Positions 32,053-41,288 are shown, numbered from the stretch's first letter. The stretch: 64,000 nt of DNA from Rodentibacter ratti (GCF_002000485.1 NZ_MLAJ01000004.1:62001-126000); one strand, 5' to 3'. The notes: generated from the letters alone by a model not told the origin. Numbers and translations are program-made.

Positions 32053-33597
32053 ATGGATAACGAAACGCTATCAGCGCAAGATACTCTACCTTATTCTCGT
32101 GCCAATGTGCGGGAAATTGCTGCCATTGATCTTGGTTCAAACAGTTTTCATATGATTGTGGCACGCATTATGAATGGCTCAATTCAGGTACTATCACGTT
32201 TAAAACAAAAAGTGAAATTGGCCGAAGGGTTAGATGAAAATGGTGTATTAAATCAAGAGGCAATTACCCGTGGGGCGGATTGTTTGGCGCTCTTTGCCGA
32301 ACGTTTACAAGGTTTTGCCCAAGAAAATGTGAGCGTAGTGGGCACTTATACGTTGCGAAGAGCGGTTAATAATGACGAGTTTTTACGTCAGGCTGCCAAG
32401 GTATTCCCTTATCCGATAAATATTATCAGCGGCCAAACCGAAGCTAAAACCATTTATGCCGGCGTATGTCATACTCAGCCAGAAAAAGGCAGAAAATTGG
32501 TCATTGATATTGGCGGTGGATCGACAGAAATGATCATCGGTGATGATTTCACGCCGATTGTGGCGGAAAGCCGCCATATGGGTTGTGTCAGTTTTGCATC
32601 AAAATATTTTAAGAACGGTGAAATTTCCAAAGAAAATTTTGAGAAAGCCTATCAAAATGCAACGAATAAAATTGAGGATTTAGGTTGGGAATACCGTAAT
32701 CTTGGTTGGCAATCCGTATTGGGTTCGTCCGGTACGATAAAAGCGGTACATCAAGTCATCGCCACGACCTTAGATCCAAATGGGATTATCACAAAAGCAC
32801 GTTTAGAGGATTTAATCGAACAAACTTTGCGTGTGAAACATTTTAATGAATTAAATATTATCGGATTGAATCCGGAACGGGTAGATGTATTTGTCCCGGG
32901 ACTGGCCATTTTAAATGCCATATTCGATGTATTTAATATTGAACAAATGCGTTATTCTGACGGTGCATTGCGTGAAGGGGTGATTTACAGCCTTGAGAAA
33001 AATTTCCAAGTAGCGGATATTCGTGCACGTACGGCATGGGGATTAACGGAACAGTTTGATATTGATACTGATCAAGCACACCGCACAGCCGGTAGTGCAA
33101 ATTTACTGGCACACCAATATACTGATTGGGTCAATCCGGAGTTGGCGGAAGAAATGCGGAATTTACTGCTTTGGGCGGCACGTTTACATGAAGTGGGGAT
33201 TGTGATTAATCATAAAGGTATGCAAAAACATTCAGCCTACATTCTGCAAAATATGAAATTACCGGGATTTGACCGTGAACAACAACGCTTACTGGTGTTA
33301 CTTGTTCGTTTGCATATTGGCATATTAAAAATAACGGATTTGGTAAAATTCTCCCGCTATGATGAACAGGACGTGTTGGCGTTAATACGATTGTTGCGCC
33401 TTGCCGTAATTTTAAACAAATCACGCCAAGCCACAGAGAAAACCCAAAAAATCACCCTCAAAACTAACCGCACTTTTAAGGATTGGGAGTTAGAGTTTGA
33501 ACAAAGTTACCTTGATCGCAACCCGCTGATTTGGAACGAGCTTAGACAAGAAAGTAACGGATTAAAAGAATTGGGATTAGGATTGGTATTCCATTAA
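32053..33597 (+). CDS. ppx: Exopolyphosphatase
   Basis: Ppx/GppA phosphatase, 514 residues, close to E. coli Ppx. N-terminal ASKHA-fold motifs IAAIDLGSNSFHMIVARI and VIDIGGGSTEMIIG are intact, and an HD-like domain follows after about residue 310. Activity would be removal of phosphate from polyphosphate ends; pppGpp hydrolysis by GppA is the alternative, but the length and C-terminal region favour Ppx. It starts 11 bp after tamB with AGGAATAAT before the ATG. Its stop overlaps the convergent PRD gene by four bases. Confidence 0.92.
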   Translation: MDNETLSAQDTLPYSRANVREIAAIDLGSNSFHMIVARIMNGSIQVLSRLKQKVKLAEGLDENGVLNQEAITRGADCLALFAERLQGFAQENVSVVGTYTLRRAVNNDEFLRQAAKVFPYPINIISGQTEAKTIYAGVCHTQPEKGRKLVIDIGGGSTEMIIGDDFTPIVAESRHMGCVSFASKYFKNGEISKENFEKAYQNATNKIEDLGWEYRNLGWQSVLGSSGTIKAVHQVIATTLDPNGIITKARLEDLIEQTLRVKHFNELNIIGLNPERVDVFVPGLAILNAIFDVFNIEQMRYSDGALREGVIYSLEKNFQVADIRARTAWGLTEQFDIDTDQAHRTAGSANLLAHQYTDWVNPELAEEMRNLLLWAARLHEVGIVINHKGMQKHSAYILQNMKLPGFDREQQRLLVLLVRLHIGILKITDLVKFSRYDEQDVLALIRLLRLAVILNKSRQATEKTQKITLKTNRTFKDWELEFEQSYLDRNPLIWNELRQESNGLKELGLGLVFH

Positions 33598-33989
33598 TCG
33601 GCGGGATTGGCGCTTGGTATTTGGCAAATGTGTTTTTGTTCCAGTAACAAGGAATAAACATTTGCCAAAAAATAGGTTTGTTCTGCCTGAGGTATGTCGA
33701 AAGGAATGAAAGAAAGGAGATCTTTGTGAACGGTTAAAACCTGTGGAAAAATAACCGCACGTTTGATTTCTTCAAACATTTCTTGATAGAGAGGTGAAGC
33801 ACAGCCGCCACGTTCAATACGACCTAAACTACAAGCAATATGGAACAATAACATATTGACTAATCTGGTATTAACGTCCGCTTTCCAATGCTTTTTGAGG
33901 CGATCACGCAGTTGAAACACGATTTCAATAATCGGCTGATTAATCTGTCCACGTAATTTCCAACGCTCAAGCTGATCAAGCAGTCGCAT
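33594..33989 (-). CDS. Stand-alone PRD (PTS regulation domain) protein
   Basis: A 131-residue protein that seems to be a single PRD. The first conserved histidine pattern appears in LLFHIACSLGRIERGG, then SPLYQEMFEEIKRA, and the second block QAEQTYFLANVYSLL, where the usual histidine (E..YL.LH) appears replaced by Asn. PRDs in BglG/LevR-type regulators are phosphorylated by PTS proteins; here there is no RNA-binding or DNA-binding domain. The protein may be a partner of another regulator. Function is not known to me. The gene overlaps ppx tail to tail and diverges from yqaB. Confidence 0.7.
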   Translation of the reverse strand: MRLLDQLERWKLRGQINQPIIEIVFQLRDRLKKHWKADVNTRLVNMLLFHIACSLGRIERGGCASPLYQEMFEEIKRAVIFPQVLTVHKDLLSFIPFDIPQAEQTYFLANVYSLLLEQKHICQIPSANPAD

Positions 33990-34109
33990 TTTTGCTCCCG
34001 TTCTACTAAAATTATCCTCATAATCTACCGCACTTTAAGTAAAGAAAACAGTGCAGAGATCACAAATCTGTAACAAATCGTAAAATACACAAGGAATGAA
34101 GAAATAAAG

Positions 34110-34709
34110 ATGATAGACAATACACTTTTCAACCATTATGAAGGGTTGATTTTTGATATGGACGGCACATTGATTGATACGATGCCGGTACATGCCCGCG
34201 CTTGGGGAATGGTGGGGGAACGGTTCGGCTATGATTTTGACAGCCAAATTATGTATCAACTGGGTGGGGCGACAGTGAGAACCATTGCCTCTGCGATTAT
34301 GGAAAAAGCCGGTATGCCGCAACACCACCTTGATGAAGTGATTGAAGCGAAACGAGCACTTTCTTATCAATTAATTCCGACCGAATCTAAATTACTTCCC
34401 ACTTTTGAAATTGTTCGACATCATCATCAGAAAAAACCGATTTCATTGGGTTCGGGATCTCATCGTCATTTAATTAATATGCTAATGGATAAATTAGCGA
34501 TTGCCCCTTATTTTGATGCGATTGTGAGTGCGGACGATGTGAAAGAGCACAAACCGCATCCGGAAACTTTTTTACGCTGTGCGGAATTAACGGGGGTGAA
34601 TCCGACCCATTGCATTGTGTTTGAAGATGCGGATTTGGGTGTGCAGGCAGGATTAAGTGCAGGTATGGACGTTTTTGATGTCCGAACTCAGCAAATTATC
34701 AAGGCATAA
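34110..34709 (+). CDS. yqaB: HAD-family sugar phosphatase YqaB
   Basis: A 199-residue HAD subfamily IA hydrolase of the beta-phosphoglucomutase-like group. Catalytic motif I is FDMDGTLIDT (nucleophile and general acid aspartates), motif II SLGSGS, motif III lysine in EHKPHPETF and motif IV FEDADLGVQAG. E. coli YqaB dephosphorylates fructose-1-phosphate and related sugars; the exact substrate here is inferred. It heads a tight cluster yqaB-maa-yqaA (gaps 2 and 1 bp). AAGGAATGAAG precedes the start. Confidence 0.88.
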   Translation: MIDNTLFNHYEGLIFDMDGTLIDTMPVHARAWGMVGERFGYDFDSQIMYQLGGATVRTIASAIMEKAGMPQHHLDEVIEAKRALSYQLIPTESKLLPTFEIVRHHHQKKPISLGSGSHRHLINMLMDKLAIAPYFDAIVSADDVKEHKPHPETFLRCAELTGVNPTHCIVFEDADLGVQAGLSAGMDVFDVRTQQIIKA

Positions 34710-34711
34710 AA

Positions 34712-35311
34712 ATGACAGAATATGAAAAAATGATGGCAGGATTGGCGCATTTGGCAATGAGTCCCGAATTGAAAAATATGCGCAGAGCGGCGCGCGAAAT
34801 CTTGTTTGAATTTAACCGCACTTCACCGAATGATGATGAAACGCAGAATAAATTAATCAGAAAATTATTTGGTCAAGCGGATGAAACCACTTCCATTAAT
34901 GCCCCTTTTCACTGTGATTATGGGATAAACATCAAAGTGGGGAAAAATTTCTTTGCCAATTATCATTGCGTGATGTTGGACAATGGCGGCATCACCATTG
35001 GTGATGATGTGATGTTCGCTCCTAATGTGAGCCTTTATACCGTGGGGCATCCGCTCGATGTTGAATTGCGCAATGAGGGCTGGGAGCAGGCAAAATCCAT
35101 CACCATCGGTAATAATGTTTGGATTGGCGGTAGTGTGGTGATTTTGCCGGGAGTTACCATTGGCGATAATGTGGTGGTAGGCGCAGGCAGTGTGGTAAAT
35201 AAAGATTTACCGAATAATGTCTTGGCATTTGGTAACCCTTGTCGTGTGGTGCGAGAAATCACTGAACAAGATCGCGAAAATTACCTCCGCACCTATCAGC
35301 CTGATCGCTAA
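34712..35311 (+). CDS. maa: Maltose/galactoside O-acetyltransferase family protein
   Basis: A 199-residue hexapeptide-repeat acetyltransferase. The N-terminal Mac domain (TEYEKMMAGLAHLAMSPEL...RRAAREILFEFN) is followed by a left-handed beta-helix (GINIKVGKNFFANYHCVMLDNGGITIGDDVMFAPNVSLYTVGHPLD), with the catalytic histidine in YTVGHP. C-terminal coils GNNVWIGGSVVILPGVTIGDNVVVGAGSVV end in GNPCRVVREI. Relatives acetylate maltose, glucose or galactosides using acetyl-CoA. Its place between yqaB and yqaA hints at sugar detoxification. Uptake signal at 34815. Confidence 0.85.
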   Translation: MTEYEKMMAGLAHLAMSPELKNMRRAAREILFEFNRTSPNDDETQNKLIRKLFGQADETTSINAPFHCDYGINIKVGKNFFANYHCVMLDNGGITIGDDVMFAPNVSLYTVGHPLDVELRNEGWEQAKSITIGNNVWIGGSVVILPGVTIGDNVVVGAGSVVNKDLPNNVLAFGNPCRVVREITEQDRENYLRTYQPDR

Positions 35312-35312
35312 T

Positions 35313-35789
35313 ATGGATTGGTTTTCTTTTAGTTTTTGGGCTGATTTTTGGCAGAACCACACATTATGGTTAATGTTTGCCAGTGCATTTTTAAGTGCTA
35401 CGGTGCTACCCGGTAATTCGGAAGTCGTTTTTATGACATTGGCTATCCCAAAATTAACCTTTAATTCAGTGTTCAGTGCGGATATTTTAGCGTTAGTTTT
35501 TATTGCTACATTGGGAAATGGTTTGGGAAGTCTTACAACTTATGGGATTGGACGTTGGTTTCCTCAATTTGACAGTAAAAACGACCGCACTTTATGGGTG
35601 ATAGAAAAGCTTCAGCGTTATGGTGCTGTGGCATTATTACTGAGTTGGTTACCGATTATTGGTGATTTATTTTGTGCAGTGGCGGGCTGGTTGCGTTTAA
35701 ACTTCGCGACCAGTTGCCTGTTTATTTTTATTGGTAAATTGGTTCGTTATGTGGTTTTACTGTTTCTAAGCGCACCATTCTTATTATAG
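35313..35789 (+). CDS. yqaA: YqaA family small membrane protein (DedA-like)
   Basis: A 158-residue membrane protein of the SNARE-associated/DedA (VTT) superfamily with about four hydrophobic segments. FASAFLSATVLPGNSEVVF near the N-terminus and GRWFP...LQRYGAVALLLSWLPIIGDLFCAVAGWLRL carry the family pattern (re-entrant loop with conserved Pro, Gly and Asp). I start at ATG 35313, one base after maa; an upstream in-frame start at 35217 would run far into maa. Related proteins take part in lipid flipping or transport. An uptake signal is at 35584. Confidence 0.82.
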   Translation: MDWFSFSFWADFWQNHTLWLMFASAFLSATVLPGNSEVVFMTLAIPKLTFNSVFSADILALVFIATLGNGLGSLTTYGIGRWFPQFDSKNDRTLWVIEKLQRYGAVALLLSWLPIIGDLFCAVAGWLRLNFATSCLFIFIGKLVRYVVLLFLSAPFLL

Positions 35790-35804
35790 AATGTGACAAA
35801 AAAA

Positions 35805-35825
35805 GCCCTTCAACAAGTGAAGGGC
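35805..35825. terminator. Hairpin between yqaA and luxS
   Basis: GCCCTTC (35805-35811) and GAAGGGC (35819-35825) form a 7-bp stem. The A-run (35798-35804) lies before it, so a T-run exists only for the minus strand. On the plus strand it would be a terminator without U-tract or a structure in the luxS leader. Confidence 0.5.
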
Positions 35826-35974
35826 GAATAACCTAAGGAACCAATTTTATTAAACAACTGCAAGTTGCTTGTTCTATAAGACCAAGACCTTGCAGAAAAG
35901 TTCAAAGGGAATTGAGAAAATTGACAATTTCTTGAAGAAAGTTTTACAAGCAAGTGATTTATAAGGAAAAGTTT

Positions 35975-36478
35975 ATGCCATTACTTGATAGTTTTAAAGT
36001 GGATCACACTAAAATGAATGCGCCTGCGGTACGTATTGCGAAAACAATGCAAACGCCAAAAGGTGATGACATCTCCGTTTTTGATTTACGTTTCTGTATT
36101 CCGAACAAAGAAATTTTGCCACCAAGAGGGATTCATACTCTTGAGCATTTATTTGCCGGTTTTATGCGTGATCATTTAAACAGCGATAGTGTAGAAATTA
36201 TTGATATTTCCCCAATGGGCTGTCGTACCGGTTTTTATATGTCATTAATCGGCACTCCAAACGAACAACAAGTGGCGCAAGCATGGCTTTCCTCTATGCA
36301 AGATATTTTGAATGTGAAAGATCAATCTGCGATCCCTGAATTAAATATTTACCAGTGCGGGAGTTATAAGGAACATTCCCTTGAGGAAGCCCACGAAATT
36401 GCGAAAAATGTCATTGCACGTGGCGTGGGCGTGAACAAAAACGATGATCTTTCTCTTGACGAATCGTTGTTAAAATAA
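35975..36478 (+). CDS. luxS: S-ribosylhomocysteine lyase LuxS
   Basis: Makes homocysteine and DPD, the precursor of autoinducer-2, from S-ribosylhomocysteine. The 167-residue protein has metal ligands His54 and His58 (HTLEH) and Cys128 (YQCGS), and catalytic Cys83 in [14 protein letters not shown] 35975 is preceded by AAGGAAAA (35963-35970); a GTG seven codons upstream is less likely. It is followed after 9 bp by purT. Confidence 0.97.
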   Translation: MPLLDSFKVDHTKMNAPAVRIAKTMQTPKGDDISVFDLRFCIPNKEILPPRGIHTLEHLFAGFMRDHLNSDSVEIIDISPMGCRTGFYMSLIGTPNEQQVAQAWLSSMQDILNVKDQSAIPELNIYQCGSYKEHSLEEAHEIAKNVIARGVGVNKNDDLSLDESLLK

Positions 36479-36487
36479 GGAGACGAT

Positions 36488-37669
36488 ATGACAACCCTTG
36501 GTACTGCATTAAGCCCAAACGCAACGAAAGTAATGATGCTTGGATCCGGTGAATTAGGTAAAGAAGTTGTGATTGAGCTGCAACGTTTAGGCGTAGAAGT
36601 GATTGCGGTAGATCGCTATGAAAACGCACCGGCACAGCAAGTGGCGCATCGTGCCTATACGATTTCGATGCTAGACGGCGAGGCATTGAAAGCCTTAGTA
36701 GAAAAGGAAAAACCTGATTACATCGTGCCGGAAGTCGAAGCCATTGCCACGGCGACCTTAGTGGAATTGGAACAAGCCGGTTTTAATGTTGTACCAACGG
36801 CAAAAGCGACACAGCTCACTATGAACCGAGAAGGCATCCGCCGCTTGGCTTCAGAAGAATTGGGTTTGCCGACCTCCGCTTACCAATTTGTGGATAACTT
36901 TGAAGATTTCCAAAGTGCGGTAGAAAAAATTGGTATTCCTTGTGTGGTAAAACCGATCATGTCTTCCTCCGGTCATGGGCAGAGTATTTTAAAATCAAAA
37001 GCGGATTTACAAAAAGCCTGGGATTACGCACAAGAAGGCGGACGAGCCGGCGCAGGACGTGTCATTGTAGAGGGTTTCGTTAAATTTGATTATGAAATCA
37101 CCTTATTAACCGTTCGTCATATCAACGGAACGAGTTTCCTTGCCCCTATCGGACACCGTCAAGAAGACGGCGATTATCGCGAATCTTGGCAACCTCAGGT
37201 TATGTCTGATAGCGCATTACAAAAAGCACAGTCCATTGCTGAGAAAATTACAACCGCACTAGGCGGACGAGGCATTTTTGGTGTAGAAATGTTTGTTTGT
37301 GGTGATGACGTGATTTTTAATGAAGTTTCACCTCGCCCACATGACACCGGTATGGTGACCTTAATTTCACAAGAATTATCTGAATTTGCCCTTCACGCCC
37401 GGGCGATTTTAGGTTTACCCATCCCTGAAGTCACGCTTATCAGCCCATCAGCTTCCAAAGCCATTGTGGTGGAAGGAAAATCAACAAACATCCAATTTGG
37501 TGGAATTGATAAAGCCCTTGTTGAACCGCACACCAATATTCGGTTATTTGGCAAAGGCGAGGTCAATGGCCATCGACGTTTAGGTGTGATGTTGGCACGT
37601 GATATTTCCGTTGAAAAAGCCCTAGGGAAAGTAAAACGGGCTTATGAAAAGTTAGAAATTAAATTGTGA
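36488..37669 (+). CDS. purT: Formate-dependent phosphoribosylglycinamide formyltransferase PurT
   Basis: ATP-grasp enzyme of purine synthesis that formylates GAR using formate and ATP. The 393-residue protein has the N-terminal pre-ATP-grasp domain ([20 protein letters not shown]), the ATP-binding loop [16 protein letters not shown], the metal-binding [16 protein letters not shown], and the C-terminal [18 protein letters not shown]-like block. AAGGAGACG precedes the ATG. Short spacing suggests co-transcription with luxS. Uptake signal at 36913. Confidence 0.97.
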   Translation: MTTLGTALSPNATKVMMLGSGELGKEVVIELQRLGVEVIAVDRYENAPAQQVAHRAYTISMLDGEALKALVEKEKPDYIVPEVEAIATATLVELEQAGFNVVPTAKATQLTMNREGIRRLASEELGLPTSAYQFVDNFEDFQSAVEKIGIPCVVKPIMSSSGHGQSILKSKADLQKAWDYAQEGGRAGAGRVIVEGFVKFDYEITLLTVRHINGTSFLAPIGHRQEDGDYRESWQPQVMSDSALQKAQSIAEKITTALGGRGIFGVEMFVCGDDVIFNEVSPRPHDTGMVTLISQELSEFALHARAILGLPIPEVTLISPSASKAIVVEGKSTNIQFGGIDKALVEPHTNIRLFGKGEVNGHRRLGVMLARDISVEKALGKVKRAYEKLEIKL

Positions 37670-37685
37670 TAATTTTTTAGGTTTT

Positions 37686-37717
37686 AAAGAGCGGTCATTT
37701 TGGCCGCTCTTTTTTTT
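37686..37717. terminator. Terminator after purT
   Basis: AAAGAGCGGTC (37686-37696) and GGCCGCTCTTT pair around a short loop and run into eight Ts. The arms are not uptake signals but share the GCGGTC core, like the aqpZ terminator. Confidence 0.85.
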
Positions 37718-38096
37718 ATAAAATTAATACTTTAACAAAAGTAAGTTTTGTAAAGAAATTGTAATTGAAATTAAATGTATGAACTTTTAATTAGTCATTC
37801 AGACTAATGTTTGTTTTTATTTTTCGTTCATTTTTATTGTGGAAAAGACGAAATGAAATTTAAGTTAGGATGGTGTGCTAATTATTTGAATTATAAAGAT
37901 AAAAATGATGATTTTTAGACTGTTTATGATTTGTAGTAACTGAATTTGTTAGAATTTATAGTTTCGAAAAGAGTGATTAATTTTCCATCATAATTAATCC
38001 CCCTTTGAGGAAATTGCCATTAATGTAATGGCATTCGGAAAGCCAATGACACATATTGTGTTTGTTATTTAAATTTATAATGTAAGAGGAAAAAAT
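37718..38096 (+). other. AT-rich gene-free leader before aqpZ, with hairpin
   Basis: These 379 bp contain no plausible gene. TGCCATTA (38015-38022) and TAATGGCA (38026-38033) form a perfect 8-bp stem with a 3-base loop about 65 bp before aqpZ, and ACAC/GTGT half-repeats follow near 38048-38062. I found no convincing -35/-10 pair. It may be a long 5' leader or an unrecognised small RNA; nothing in it matches a riboswitch I know. Confidence 0.45.
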
Positions 38097-38783
38097 ATGA
38101 AAAAATATTTCGCAGAATTTTTTGGTACATTTTGGTTAGTATTCGGTGGCTGTGGTAGTGCCGTATTAGCAGCGGGTATTCCTGATCTTGGAATCGGCTA
38201 TATGGGCGTGTCATTGGCCTTTGGTTTAACCGTATTGACAATGGCTTATGCAGTTGGTCACATTTCCGGTGGCCATTTTAACCCTGCTGTATCAATAGGT
38301 TTATTTGTTGGTGGACGCTTTAATGCTAAAGACTTATTGCCTTACATTGCATCACAAGTTTTAGGTGCAATTGCAGCGGCTGCTATACTTTATACCATTG
38401 CTTCCGGCTCAGCGGGCTTTGATGTAACAGCCGGATTTGCAAGTAATGGATATGGCGAACACTCTCCGCATGGTTACAGTTTAGTTGCTGCATTATTAAT
38501 TGAAGTGGTATTAACCGCATTCTTCTTAATAATTATTATGGGGGCAACAGATAAGCGTGCACCGGCAGGTTTTGCACCAATTGCGATTGGTTTGAGTTTA
38601 ACCTTAATTCACTTAATCAGCATTCCTGTTACAAATACTTCGGTGAACCCGGCTCGTTCAACCGGTGTGGCATTATTCCAAGGTAGTTGGGCAATTGAAC
38701 AATTATGGTTATTCTGGGTAGCACCAATTGTCGGTGCGGTAATCGGTGCTTTAGCTTATCGCTTTATTTCAGAAGAAAAATAA
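38097..38783 (+). CDS. aqpZ: Aquaporin Z
   Basis: A 228-residue MIP-family channel with six membrane helices and the two pore-forming NPA boxes ([10 protein letters not shown] and [10 protein letters not shown]). The residues around the boxes (His in the fifth helix region [21 protein letters not shown] and Arg after NPA) fit a water-selective aquaporin rather than a glycerol facilitator. AAGAGGAAAA before the ATG is a good ribosome-binding site. It is a single-gene unit with a terminator on its 3' side. Confidence 0.95.
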   Translation: MKKYFAEFFGTFWLVFGGCGSAVLAAGIPDLGIGYMGVSLAFGLTVLTMAYAVGHISGGHFNPAVSIGLFVGGRFNAKDLLPYIASQVLGAIAAAAILYTIASGSAGFDVTAGFASNGYGEHSPHGYSLVAALLIEVVLTAFFLIIIMGATDKRAPAGFAPIAIGLSLTLIHLISIPVTNTSVNPARSTGVALFQGSWAIEQLWLFWVAPIVGAVIGALAYRFISEEK

Positions 38784-38810
38784 CATATCTTAAAATAAAA
38801 AATGTGGATT

Positions 38811-38841
38811 AAAAGAGCGGTCAAATTGACCGCTCTTTTTT
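38811..38841. terminator. Bidirectional terminator between aqpZ and the autotransporter gene
   Basis: AAAAGAGCGGTCAA (38811-38824) and TTGACCGCTCTTTT (38827-38840) form a 14-bp stem almost without loop, with A and T runs on both sides. It can serve both convergent genes. Confidence 0.9.
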
Positions 38842-38861
38842 CTTCTCTCTTATAGACGTGA

Positions 38862-41201
38862 TTACCATTGATAGCGATATACCGCTTGGATTTGATACGG
38901 TTTGTCGTAACGTTTTCCGTCTGCCCGGCTCACTTCTAAACCAAAACGATGGTTAGTGACACCTGCATTCACACCTAAAACACTTTCAAAACGCCCACGG
39001 CTGTCTTCAACATTCAGTGCCGCATTTGCATAATGAATTTTGCTGTTGTTATTGCGGCTGGTGATGGCATTAATTTCTGCATAAGGTTGTAAATTCCAAC
39101 CCTTTGCAAGCATGAAACCTTTCGCAACACGCAAGCCGACACGAGAGTAAATAGACGAAAGGCTATCTTCATTTTCTTTACCTTGAATGTACGTCCAGCC
39201 TAATTGCGCTTGTGGCGTGATAATCCAATCACTGCTTAATTTGAATTGTTTACCGAGCTCACTTGATAGTGTATAGGCATGGTAACGGCGTTTTTCCGTG
39301 TGATCGGATTGGGCTTTCAAACGGCTATATTTCGCAATGTTATCTACATAAATGCCGTTGTTAGCGAGATAAGTAGCGTATAAGCCCACCGTATTACTAC
39401 GTACTTTGCCCTCGCCATAATTGCCATTGAAATCCACATCCGCTTGGCTACGAGCGACAAATCCACCAAGGCGGAAATTATCGTTCACCGTTGTATCCGC
39501 CCCCACTTGTAGGCTGTGAATATTTTGTTTAAAGCCTGAAGTTTGACTATCATCGGTGGAAAGTGCGGTCAATTTTTCACGAGAATTTACATTGCGCACC
39601 CACACATTGCCTTTTTCACCGTTTTTCACTTCGCCTAAGCGTTGGTGAATGCCGAGGAGTTCGTTTTCCACAAGCAATAACTGAGCTTGGCGGAGTGAGA
39701 CTTGGGCATTTGCTTTATTGGATAATAAGGCGGTTTGCGGTAAAGTCGGGTTGCTAGGTTGAATCGGGATAATTGGCGCAACAGGTATTGTCGGTATGCT
39801 TGGCGTTTCCGGCTGAACACCAGGATTCGTTGGTTTGTTAGGATTTGTTGGAGCTATTGGGGTGCTTGGTGTTTTCGGTTCGTCAGGTGTTGTAGGTGGC
39901 GTAATCGCACTTTGTGAATTCGCCAAGACCCAGTTATTTCCTTCTTTCGCTAAGAAATATTGATATGCCCCTAAGTCTACGCGGTTATTCGGGTTAGTTA
40001 GGCTAAATGCAGCATTACCGCCGTTTGTTTCAACGAGAGTCAATTTTTTATTTGCGACTGCTACACCGTGATCTTTCACCCCTAGTTTGTGAGTGCCTTC
40101 CGCCGTTCCCTCTACAATAATTTTATCGCCTTTATTTTCAGCGATATTGGTATTGAGATTAAATGTGCCTGAGCCGGTGAGGTTGCCTTTGATGGTGAGG
40201 GTTTGGAAATTATCGGTTTTTTCTAAGTTGACGGTACTATTATTGAGAGTCAGGTTGCTTACCGTTGAATTGAATATTGTATTATCTTCTTCATCAATAA
40301 GTGGCTTCGCAATCCAAGTGGAATCAGTTAAATTGACATTAAGCGTACTTCCACTGTTTGTCTCAAGAAACATTTGTCCATTCAGCTGACTGTTATTAAT
40401 AGTGAACGTAATATTTTCTGTAAGGGTAAACGTATCGTATAAGTCACCGACATAGATAATATTAGGAGCTTGTAAGATTGAATGACTAACACTGATTGGC
40501 AATTGATTTTTAAGATCTTTGTTCGGTGACCACCTATAACCCATTAGGCTTGAATCAGAAGTTAATGTTGAGCGAGTGATATTAATAGATGAGTTAGGAT
40601 TCCCTTCTGAAGGATCATAAAGGATGACTTCAGCATCATTATTTGCAGTAAGTGTGATATTGTCTAAATTAAGAGTGCTATTATTTTCTAGCGAAAAACC
40701 TTCACTTGCTCCACCACTTAGAGATATATTTGCATTTTTCACCGTTAGAGTAGAGTTATTAATCCTAAAGGCTTCGTTTGTATTTTGATCTGATACAGTT
40801 TTATAGCTCCCCCCATTAATATTTACCGTAGAGTCTGTTATATCTACCGCAACTTGGCTTCCTTGTTGGGGAGTCAGGCTACTTGCGGATAAAGTGGTAT
40901 TATTGAGTATCGCGCTAGAATTTTCAATGCGAATGCCAGTAAATTCCTTATTTGAGACTGACACGTTGGAATCATTGATAGTGGTATTTTGACTATCTTT
41001 TATATGAATTTTGGGTTGATAGAAGGGATCGATAGGTTGGTTTATCGTACAACTATTTAATGTTGCACCATTCTGACTATGAATTGATACACCACTAGGA
41101 TTACAAGCTACTTCACCAGCCCACGCCAAATTTGTCATACTTAGCGCCACTGCCACTAAACTCAGTTTAAAAGTGCGGTCATACTTCTTGTTATTTTTCA
41201 T
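38862..41201 (-). CDS. Type Va autotransporter with beta-helix passenger
   Basis: A 779-residue surface protein. The signal peptide is residues 1-28 (cleaved after AWA). The passenger, about 29-432, is rich in Asn, Ser, Thr and short repeating strands (ITDSTVNINGG, NNSTLTVKNANISL, ENNSTLNLDNITLTANN), as in pertactin-like right-handed beta-helices, with only two cysteines (33 and 51). A proline/threonine-rich linker (about 434-489) leads to the autotransporter barrel (490-779), which ends in the outer-membrane signature YRYQW. No serine-protease or RGD motif is visible, so an adhesin or inert stalk is more likely than a protease; the ligand is unknown. Uptake signals at 39561 and 41171. Confidence 0.9.
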   Translation of the reverse strand: MKNNKKYDRTFKLSLVAVALSMTNLAWAGEVACNPSGVSIHSQNGATLNSCTINQPIDPFYQPKIHIKDSQNTTINDSNVSVSNKEFTGIRIENSSAILNNTTLSASSLTPQQGSQVAVDITDSTVNINGGSYKTVSDQNTNEAFRINNSTLTVKNANISLSGGASEGFSLENNSTLNLDNITLTANNDAEVILYDPSEGNPNSSINITRSTLTSDSSLMGYRWSPNKDLKNQLPISVSHSILQAPNIIYVGDLYDTFTLTENITFTINNSQLNGQMFLETNSGSTLNVNLTDSTWIAKPLIDEEDNTIFNSTVSNLTLNNSTVNLEKTDNFQTLTIKGNLTGSGTFNLNTNIAENKGDKIIVEGTAEGTHKLGVKDHGVAVANKKLTLVETNGGNAAFSLTNPNNRVDLGAYQYFLAKEGNNWVLANSQSAITPPTTPDEPKTPSTPIAPTNPNKPTNPGVQPETPSIPTIPVAPIIPIQPSNPTLPQTALLSNKANAQVSLRQAQLLLVENELLGIHQRLGEVKNGEKGNVWVRNVNSREKLTALSTDDSQTSGFKQNIHSLQVGADTTVNDNFRLGGFVARSQADVDFNGNYGEGKVRSNTVGLYATYLANNGIYVDNIAKYSRLKAQSDHTEKRRYHAYTLSSELGKQFKLSSDWIITPQAQLGWTYIQGKENEDSLSSIYSRVGLRVAKGFMLAKGWNLQPYAEINAITSRNNNSKIHYANAALNVEDSRGRFESVLGVNAGVTNHRFGLEVSRADGKRYDKPYQIQAVYRYQW

Positions 41202-41220
41202 TTTGGGTTCCCCTAAATAT

Positions 41221-41250
41221 AAAAAAGCCGATTTAAAATTAAATCGGCTT
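41221..41250 (-). terminator. Minus-strand terminator after hipT
   Basis: AAGCCGATTT (41225-41234) and AAATCGGCTT (41241-41250) form a 10-bp stem with a 6-base loop. Read on the minus strand it is followed by a U-run (As at 41221-41226 on the plus strand). It ends the hip operon just before the autotransporter start. Confidence 0.85.
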
Positions 41251-41288
41251 AAATTTTAGCCTTATGATAGAGGGGGCGCAACTTCAAT

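Noticed and set aside
37686-38841. GAGCGGTC stems after purT and aqpZ as a second type of uptake signal
   Set aside because: They resemble the Actinobacillus-type ACAAGCGGTC only partly, and occur as terminator stems. With Haemophilus-type signals so dominant they are more likely decayed or chance relatives.
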